A model generated the notes under the pieces. It was not told where the DNA came from and searched no databases. It saw nothing but the letters and a program-made list of their open reading frames with translations. The position numbers were made by a program, and so were the translations under genes. A stretch of 64,000 nucleotides of DNA from Leptasterias polaris (taxonomy: Eukaryota; Echinodermata; Asteroidea; Forcipulatida; Asteriidae). Location of the stretch: NCBI GenBank assembly GCA_037783415.1, contig JAZGTN010000061.1:496001-560000 (forward strand), read 5' to 3'. Shown in pieces: positions 1 to 10,300 of the stretch (its first letter is position 1; each line of letters starts with the position of its first letter).

Positions 1-1295
1 TTTAGCACAAACTGTCTGCATGTTCAGCCTGTTTGAAACTTCACAATTGTGTGTCTCGCTAAACTATCCCAGACGTACAAACAAACAAACCAAATGACGT
101 ATATGATATTTTTGCAACAAGCTGCTTGTGTGCACAACATTTTGCACTGACACAATGACATACAGGGCCAAGTTATACAGAGCTGTTAAGAATACTAATT
201 GCTTCGAACAACAAATCTTTCTTAGCAGAAACAGGGTACCAGTCAAATCGTAATGGAATGGAAACAGTTTCTGACTGGTACCCCGATATATATTGCTTAG
301 CAGAAATATTAAAAATTCCTCCATTGCATAAACAATTTCCTCAAATCAGCACAATATATTAGATAAATAACGACTGAAAACTGGAACAATAGAGATGGAA
401 ACAAATGAGTGGCACCATTTAAACACAACAATTATCAATTGATCTGTGGAGAAATATCTCGATCTGAGTCCTTGGCAGCAGCATAACCAGAAGGGGGAGA
501 GCAGTGGGAAGGAGGGGGGCAGACCCCTTGCTCAGAACCCTTGCCCCCCCCCCTTTTCCCCAATTGCACTTATGAATGGTTCAAAGCACCAAACAGCCTC
601 ACCAAAGGTATGTCTTGTATGTCTTGTAGCCCCCCCCCCCCCCCCCCAAAAATAGTATTACAAAAATATTTTAAAAACTGATGTCTGGTTACGCCAATGG
701 CTCTATGGTCTGAAATATTGCTGAGAAAAAAAATTCCCCAAAATTGCCATTGATTTGTATCTTTATTACTGCAATTCAAATTACATGTAAGCAAGTATAT
801 AACCACATGCAGAAGCCCTACCAAATCATAAACCATTTTTGTGTTTATTAAAATATGACCACTGATTTTGATGCAATTTTCACAGGCTGGTTTTACGGAG
901 TGTTCATTGACAACTAGATGATTGGAATGAATGTACTTTAATAAAAACAATGATGTAATAATCAGGGTTTTTCAGTGACTAGCAAGTAGAACCAGTTAGC
1001 TTGTCATTTCACAAGTCTGGCAGCTTTTCAACTGGTCTATGGTTCATATTAATTAGGGCTTTCAGTGATGCTTTTCTACACTGAACTAGCCAGCTCAACC
1101 AATAGGAGATAACTTTGACTGGTCCTCACGAGTTTTGACTAACATTTGGCCAGCGGACCACTGTTAAGAATTCTAGAAGGCTGTGTAGCTTTCATTTAAA
1201 TGTATTCTAATCTTAATTTGATCTTAAATGTTGAATGGTGTAACAAGTGTTAGGTTAGGAAACAAAACAAAAAACTGCAAAAATGTTTAACTTAC
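1..1295. other. Left-edge non-coding stretch
   Basis: No exon was recognised. It holds a MITE remnant near 204-300 (TTCTTAGCAGAAAC and its inverse, with two GACTGGTACC-like halves), C-runs at 546-557 and 631-647, and a dispersed repeat at about 965-1165. The downstream exons of the receptor-like gene should lie left of the window. Confidence 0.5.
965..1170. repeat. Dispersed repeat (AGTGACTAG...CCACTGTTAAG family)
   Basis: Shares the order of motifs TTAGCTTGTCATTTCAC, GCTTTTCAACTGGTC, TGACTGGTCCT and CCACTGTTAAG with 41,698-41,870; a shorter relative is at about 31,783-31,850. No coding capacity; likely a non-autonomous element. Confidence 0.5.
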
Positions 1296-1364
1296 CGTTA
1301 TAGAAAGAGGTGCTTGTCTGATGAACATAATAACCGGCATACGTTTTTCACTCGGGCAAATCAT
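1296..1364 (-). CDS. Receptor-like gene, coding exon 6 (last exon seen)
   Basis: 69 bases, phase 0 at both ends, acceptor TTTTATGTAG and donor GTAAGT. It encodes 23 residues including VIMFIRQAPLSIT. The strong donor shows the gene continues leftward; I found no further exon before position 1. Confidence 0.6.
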
Positions 1365-4300
1365 CTACATAAAATTTTGCGAAATAAACCATTTCATGTT
1401 GGTTGAGGTGTACACACGCAAAATATTTCTCGGTAGAAATACGGTTGACGTTTATAAACACCCTGAACAATTTGAGAGCATCCTCTTTTGATTGCGGTCA
1501 GTTGACTGTCGTCCACGTTTACAAACGAGGATTACAAGAGATCGATAGGCTGCCACCATTGTTTATCATTGTATTCGGCATATGGGAGGTGAGTCCGAGA
1601 ATCCGGCATACCATGGCCGATTATTGGCCGTGGCTTATTGCCATGATTCGGGCCTATTCATGGTAAGACATTCCATAACTTCTTGAAAGAGAACAAAAAA
1701 TCCTGGTGCACGTTAAGAGAACATTTGTTGTCTTACTTTATTTAGAGAAAATAGAATTAGCTGTAGCAAACTGCTTACCAACCAAAAGGACCTGTGGTAT
1801 AAATGCAAAAAATAAGTTAGTGGCCTGACGTTTCGACCCTAGCAGAGTCTTTCTCGAAGGCTAAATGACAACACACAACACACATACAAGCAGACAAGAG
1901 TTGCAAGAGTAGTCAAGTGGAAATACATGAATAGAGAAGGCAAAAACAAAAGGTTATTAGTCATTTCCTTCTTGGATATTCAAACCATGGGGCTGAGTGG
2001 TCTTTATGCGCCTTATCCAAAGTTTTTCCCTACTCAGACAGACAGTCTCTCTGCAGTTACCTAGTGCCTCAATGCCCTGTAAATTCATGTCAGAAATGGA
2101 GTGGTTAGGAAGGTTGAAGTGGTGTCCTACAGGTGTATCCAGCTTTTGGGTGTTGACTGTGGATCTGTGGCCATAGAAACGCCTCTTGAGTGTAGTTCTT
2201 GTTTCACCTATATATTGAACACCACAGACTCTGCAAGATATTAGATAGATTAGATTAGTGGTGGTGCAGGTGACATGACCCCTTGTCTTGTTGGTGGTAC
2301 CACCAGTATGGCTGGTAAAGGAGTCTGATTCCCTGATGTGTTGTCTACAAACGATGCATTTACTTTATTTAGTCAGGGTTTCAATGTGCCAACAATATTC
2401 TTCAATAAGCAGGACAGTTCTTTTCAGAACTGAGAAGTCTCCCGAATTCTGAATAATCTACTACCCGGCAGTAGAATAAATAGCAAGACAAGTTCTCAAA
2501 GAACAAAAATCTACCTAGCAAGTAGATATACACATGGTGTTACCGAAAACCAAATATACGATATTCTTCAAAGAAATAATAAAAATTGCCTCAAAAATTC
2601 ATTAAAATAATACCATACAGAGGCATGGTAATGTTTTTTGATACTAACATGAAGTGGTTAGGCTAAACAATCAAGGTGTAGACATTTACCTTTGATACAC
2701 GCTCCCCCTCTCCGTTGACTTCAATAGGCCCAGAGCAGAGTAGAGGTAACAATGATGGAAGGATGAAGAAGGTGATCATATCAGCGATGGTGGCATCGTG
2801 GTCAATCCAGTACATGAGATAGTACAGACTCCATAAGAGGATCAAGACAATCCAAGACGTTATCCAACGTTGTAGGATGGTGGAAGTTGTGTTCAGACGA
2901 CACTGTCAACAAACAAGACACACGGATACTCAATGGATTTAAAGGGAAGGTGTATGTTTGGTAATCACTCTTAAAATTAATGGCAATACAAATGCATTAG
3001 TTAGAAGCCTACAGCAGCTTTCGATAGTATAAAGCATTTTGAGAAATATTTCACTTCGAAGAAATGTGGTTATGTAAAAAAGATATCCGTTTTTATGACC
3101 CAAAATTTGAATCTGAGAAAAACGTTTCTGTCAGAAACATTTCTCAGATTGTGTATTCCTGTTTATTTTTCCTGCGTGGACATATTCGCTCCGGATTTTT
3201 GGCGTTAAAAATAAACAAAAATATACATACCCTCCCCCCCCCCCAATATACAGCAACAAATGCAAATAAAGGTAAAAACTTATGATACAAAATTCACAGA
3301 AAACAATTGCAAGGCAAAAAGAAAATGCACAAAAAGGGCCACAAAAAACCACAAGGTGAACATATGGAAACAGAAATTGTACAGACATAGGGGGAAAGAG
3401 ACACAACAATAGAAGGGCTGCCTTGGAGAAAGACAAAATTGGAATTTCAAACTCTCAACAGAAGAGCTGTTTCACTTCGGTTGACACTGTGCTTCATTGA
3501 TTCCATTCTACACTTCAAGGTTTACCCCTTGGTATTGTTTCCACTTATAAGTACCTTGGTATAACTGTTAATAGCAATCTTAACTGGAATGACCATGTGA
3601 ACTCTATCGTGTCCAAAGCAAACAGAACTTTAGGATTCATTTGGCAAGTTGCTGGCGGAGCATCATCTCAAGCCCTCAGGTCACTGTACATGTCTCTAGT
3701 GTTGCCGGTGTTAGAGTATGGTTTACCCGCCTGGTACCCATTCACTGCCACATTATCTGCAAAGCTCGAAAGGGTTCAACGCCGAGCAAGCAGAATGTGC
3801 TTGAAACAAAAGCGACAAGCCATGCCTTACGAGGAGCGCCTGAAATCCCTTAATTGGCTCAGTCTGGACCATAGAAGACAACATAATACTATTATGTTCA
3901 CCATCAAGTCATTGTTTGGACTCATTGACTGTCAATCCATTAAATATAACGCCCAAATCAATACCCGCCATCCAGACTTTGTCACATTCCATCATCACTA
4001 TGCCAGAACCCAAGCTCTAAAATACACCCCTATTAATACATTTCCCCGGTTGTGGAGCGACTTGCCATCACACATTAATGATTCTCTTATTTTGGATAAC
4101 TTTAAAGTTTTTTGTGATAATCTATCGTCTTACTATTATAACAAGGATTCTGATTATTAGCTACCTAAATTTGCCATGGTCATCTCTAGCAGTTCCTTCG
4201 ATATTTTATATAATTTTTTTTTTTTTTTTTTTTTTTTCAAATTAAATTAATTTCTGTTCATGTCTCTTGTTTACTTCAGCAGAGTGTTTATTTACTTTGA

Positions 4301-7300
4301 GTTCATGATTATTTTTGCCTCTTAATGCCAAATTATTGGGTTTTTTTTATTTATTATTTATTTAAAATGAAGCCAGTTCTTGGTAAGTTAAAATGGCTTG
4401 ATCAGGGAGACGGGGGTGGGGCAGTCATCAAGGTTACACTTAACTTTGATGATTGATTTTCCCTTGTCTCCTTGTTCATGTCGTTTCTAGTGCCTCTAGT
4501 TAATACACTGTCCTTGGTTAATTCTCATATTTATATATTCTGAATTCTGTTTCAAAGATTGCATATATTTGTATTTATTCTTTGTTTCGTATATTAATGT
4601 TATATTTTATATTTATATTTTTTTGTCTCTTGTTGTGAGTGGATCAACAGGCTTTCGAGCTACAGTGTTTGATTATACTTGTGTTGATCCTGGCCATCAC
4701 AATTAGGGTTGTTCTTGTATTTTAGTTTACTTGTTTATGTTTAAGTTTTAGTATCCTACTCTGTGAACTGTAATTTTGCTGTTTTTTAGCCATTATTGTC
4801 TTTAACTTGTTTACTGTATACAATTGCTGTGTGTTTCTGGCCGAATAAATAATAATAATAATAATAATACACATCATCAATGCTGAGTAGGGTGTTTATT
4901 TCGTCACACATGAGTAAATCAAGGTTGTTGTTGAGTAATATTACCACACAAAGCATAGTCGTATGGGGGCAGAGCAGACCCGATGATTTGCACAAAATTG
5001 TACATCCATATAAAAACATAAGTACTAATTCCTAATACCGGGTAAAATGTTGGGGTTTTTCTTTCTCTGTCCAATTTGTGTTCTTCTTCTTGTCCCTGAA
5101 TTTTCCCCACTGTTTTGCCTGAAATTGTAGTGGGGGGGGGGGGGGGGGGGGGTTATTGGGGGTGGGCCCGGCTTGTACACCTATGATAAAATAAGATAAG
5201 TATAAAATAAAATAATCTAGTCAAAGCCATTGTGCAAAAAAGAGTGACATGGCTAAGGTTTGAATGTTGGCTTAAACATCAATTTAAGTATAAAGTACAA
5301 CGATCTACAGAAGTCAAAGCCATGTTCCTGAAAATAAATCAGCTTAGTAAGAGACGAAGTTAGTTGTATCCGAGTCCACATTCCTCGAGTCCACTAACAT
5401 CCAAACAACATGCATACATTGTACAAATCTCCTGTGCACTTTTATGCCACCATTCAAAAACACTTTCAGTTGTGAGATTGTTTTGACAATCAGTGAAGTG
5501 AACTACTGGTGTTATACTAGTATGAAAGAAAGGTTTACCTGAAGCTTCCAGTAACGGTCTAGAATCTCTGGATTTGTGAGGCGTTTAACTGCTGGCGTAT
5601 GGGTAAATCCAGATATCATGGATGCATTGTGCCATTTTAACCCATCCTGTAACATCAACAAAATACAGGACTAATATCAAACCTATCCTTAAAGGGTGTG
5701 TACAACATTGCTATTTTTGTCAAGGATCAGTATCCACACTTGATGTGACCCAAATTTATACGTGAAATTACAAACCTGTGAAAGTTTAAGCTAAATTGGT
5801 CTTCGGAGTCATGAGAAAACAGTGGGGAAAAAAAAGGTTTTAAAACATCGGATCTTATCACCAGTGATAAAAGACCAATTGTTTTACTCATTTCCTAAAA
5901 ACTATAGCATTTCAAGCAAAACTATTTCAGGTTTTCCACCATGACCATCTTTACACATGTGCAAATCTGTGAACATTAACATTTTCAATCTTACCAATGT
6001 TGTACACAATTTTTTTTTTAAATGCTACCCACAATTTAATTGGTGCAATAATTTCCATCTTGTATAACGCTTGGTACTTAGCATGGGTGTATGGCAACTC
6101 TTTGGTTAAGAGGGATCAGACGGGTTGATTTCCCTGAAACTCTAAACAGACAAAAACATAAGTATAAATTTGTTATACCGGATAAAGTTTGTTTTCCTCA
6201 AATTTCCCCCACTTTTTTGTCCCAATTTGGGAGGGCAGTTGCTCCCTCCGGCCCCCCCTGGGCTGTACGCCTGTTGTGATGGTAAGTTTTTTGTTACCAT
6301 TACACAGATATGTGATAAGCATTGTACACTCAATGCTTTCACAGTCCTTCGGGAAAACAAATCCACAGGCTATTTGGGTGGGATTCAAACCTACAACCAA
6401 CCCCGCATTCTTAAACAGATGTCAACTCATTTAGTTTGTAGAGGATTCAAAACAAAAACAAAACAAAACAAAACAAAATTTCCCCACAGAACTTGGGAAG
6501 CACCGAGTAATTAATACAGTGCTCATCACACAACAGTGGAAGGGCACAAATCAGAATGACACACAAACTTTGCCAATCATTTTCTCCAGAGAAGTAGTAA
6601 ATATAAAGTTAAGGATTTAAATCAAAACTAGGTTCGCGTTGCAGAGATCCTGTTGATTAAGAATATTGAGTTAAGTGACATCCTGAACACTTTGACTCGG
6701 ACACCACTCGTTGTAAATCACTAAGGACTTTTAGACAACTAAGCAGCAGTGTTGTTGACTCAAGTCGGTGACTTGGACACGAGTCAGACTCGAGTCGCCA
6801 ATTTCATTGACTTGCGACTTGACTTGACTTGAGCAAAAATGACTCGTGACTTGACTTGACTTGAGCAAATATGACTTGCGACTTGACTTGACTTGAGAAA
6901 AAATGACTTGGTTACAACACAGGAATATTAAATGTGAAGTTATACGTTTACATTTTTAGGGTTCGGATAAATTAATGTCGAAACAATTCACTCGGAAGTT
7001 CCGCAAAACACGGACCACATTGCGATAACAGTTTACACAATGCACGCGGTCACGTCTTTTCCAATTTAGAGGCTCCTAGTCTTTGTTATGTCGTTCCTTT
7101 ATGCGCAACAATAAAGATAGTAAACATTGAACGCTAGAGGGCGTTTCAAAACAATGCGATACCATTGGAGTAAAAGCCCTCTATTGGTGAAATATCCCAC
7201 AACACCTGTTTGAAACGCCTTGACAAAAGACTTTACGTGTCTGCGCATGCTTGGGGAAAAGGGTTTTCCCTCGAATTGCAATAATCACCATCGCTGGTGC

Positions 7301-10300
7301 GCGAAAAAAACGTGTACAGAGCAATGAGCCACTGGTATTCACGCAAAAGCCGTCGACAGTATGGTCTTCAAAGCACATTTCCTCGGAAATGTTAGCTTGT
7401 TTACGGAAAACTGCACAACTTATAGGCTTTATTTCACAAAAATGACACCATTTTGGACATTTTGGATCAACAGAAAGATTATTTAAATGTAAAACGTAAG
7501 ATTTGTTTCTTTTTAAATATGTTTTGTTTTGTTGTTTTGGGGAATTTTTTGCGGGGTGTTTGTGCATAGGATAGTCAAAATGCTGTGGTGGTGAAGACGC
7601 ATTGCTTTAGATCACATCCGTGGTTGTGTTCAACCTTAGTTTTTTCACCTGACACCTGTCGTGTTAAATTTTGTAAAATTAAGTTTTTGCCATGATACCC
7701 CCAGGCCCCACATTCGACAAAAATGCCGTGGTGCCCTTTTTACACTTACGAAATTGCTGCGATGCCCTTCAAATTCTAAAAAAGCACGGCAATTATTGCC
7801 GTGCATGTGGTTCAATGGTTGTATTTAGTCTGTCACAACATCATCATGGGAGTGGGCTTATCGGGACATTATGTGACTTGTGACTTGTGACTTGACTTGA
7901 CTTGCGAAAATTTGACTTGTGACTTGACTTGAGTTGTGAAAATTTGACTTGCGACTTGACTTGACTTGAACAAAAATGACTTGTGACTTGACTTGACTTG
8001 ACCAAAGATGACTTGCGACTTGACTTGACTTGACAAAAAATGACTTGGTTACAACACTGCTAAGCAGCCACAAGTGGCTTGTACCAAAATACTCCGTAGC
8101 AACTGCAAGTGGCTTGTACCAAAAAGGTTGTAGCAGCCGCATGACCGACCATTCATTATACCAAGTAGTAAAGGTCATATTGTTGATGTAAAGTTTGTGT
8201 TTTTTCCCCAAAACAATACAAAGCAAAAGTCTCTAATTTTGTTCACTTGTTATGATCAACAAAGTCAGCAAAAAAAAGGATATACGACGTTGATTTAGCA
8301 AAGTCTTTGTGCATTGTCAGCTATAAAAATAGTTGTGTTATGGTTGAGCTGTCTTGCATTCTGGCATTGTCAGAGTATGGGTTTGGTTTCCGGTCAGGGT
8401 AGGTGAATCCTTGAGCACGATAGGGGTGAGATCTGACAAATGTGCAAATGGCTTCCGGGTCTGGGTTTCCTTTTATTCAAAGCCCAGAACCTTGAAAATG
8501 TAACAAATCAGGAGGAATACAGATTCTATGTATCACCAGAAATACAAAACTAAAAGTTTTGACAAACTTTGGACTATTTCTTTCTCACTTTAATCACTGC
8601 TTTTCTTCTTTCAAGAAAATTTAAAGGCTCAGGGGGATTTTGAGAAAATCCTGAAATTTTGAACAAATCCTGAGAAATCATGTACCTGGTGTATTGTGAA
8701 TAATATAAATGAAAGAACCAAGTGCACTTTGCATCAAGAAAAAGGTTTGTCCCCGTATTTCTGGCAGAGTAGACTGAAGATTGCACCACATCATCTTGTA
8801 GACCATTTCAACTTCATATAAATGAGTCTCACAATTCAAAGATGGCTCTGCATACCCGTCTTGCAGCTATCACATGGTTCAATGGGAATGTGGTTCTATA
8901 ATGTGCTTTTTTCACAATACACCAGGACACCAGGACACCAGGCGTGTGATTTCGCAAAAGTTTTCCTGATTTCAGGGTTTTCACAAAAACTCCTGGAGCC
9001 TTTAAATTTTCTTGAAAGAAGTAAACCACTCACCAAAGGGAGAAAGAAATGATTCCACATTGTGTCCAAACCTCTCTTTTTTTTTGTAGAGAAAGACTCT
9101 GCTAGGTTTGAAAAGTCATGCCATTAACTTTTCTTTGCAACATTGTATCTTTTCTTTGCAACATTGTATCTTTTCTTTGCAACATTGTATCTTTTCTTTG
9201 CAACATTGTATCTTTTCTTTGCAACATTGTATCTTTTGCACAAGAGCAATAGTGTGTGTTAATCCTAATTTCGCCAGATACAATATTTGTGAAACTTCGT
9301 CTTGGATAAATATCTTCACAGATATAAAGTATTTGAACTGAAACAACCATATCCTCTATTTACCTGATGATTTCCATCATAAGGACTTCCAGCTGAATCT
9401 GGCAGGTCTTGAGCTATAATGGTATCATTCACGCTGACAGATATACCGGTACTGGCATCATGGTGTGAACTGCTGATACGAGATTGTCTCCTTTGAAACT
9501 CACTCCTGTCCCAAGCAACTATGAACAAATAAAGATACAATCTTTAGTTTATCACCTCCTGTGTCCTGTCAGCAGAAGGACAAGAAAGTGTGCCCAGCAG
9601 AATGTCGACAGCAATTCAGGTAAACAAACTGTGTTTCTGCTTTCGGAAAACCGAATAAGTCAGTTTGATTATAGAGCAAGGATAATATGACTTGATACAT
9701 TTATAAGATTTTTGTCTTCAATGTAGACAATTTAAATTCAGGATAAATGTGGAACAACTTTTTTTGTAATCTTTGATTCCCTGGTGCTTTGTTTCAACAT
9801 AAAAGAAATAAAGCAGCAAACTTTCACTAATCTCATCTTGGGCATATATACAAGACCTACAAAAAAGTGTAATTTTAATATCTAATACAAAACATTTTAT
9901 GCTTTATTTAACATAGTTTAAGATATACTGCATTGGATTTAGAGTCAGTGGTGTAACTAAGGGGAGAGGACAGGGGGTGAAGGCAACCCCAATTAATGTC
10001 CATGCCCCCCACCCAGGAGTATAGTCCTCAGAGCGATAGAATCATACACAGCTAACTGAAGGGTTGAGGGTTTGGGATGGTCAGGGTTAAAAGGGCAGAC
10101 CTTGGCATCTTGACCTCTTTGACTAACCTTCAAGTCTACGGACAGCCAAGTCTTCCTGGATGGCGGCTTCATGTTCCCCATTGGATATATTTTCTGCCAG
10201 CTGTTCACCATCAATGGAATCTTCAGATAATGATGATAAGTGATTCCTGTTTCCCTTCTCACATATCATAGCATCTTCATCCAGCTCCAGGAGTAAATGT

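Noticed and set aside
6173..6514. Overlapping open frames at 6.2-6.5 kb
   Set aside because: Lie within a dispersed non-coding repeat with C-runs; no domain.
9102..9350. Open frames across the 21-bp repeat on both strands
   Set aside because: A unit of 21 bases without stops stays open in any number of copies; no sign of coding.
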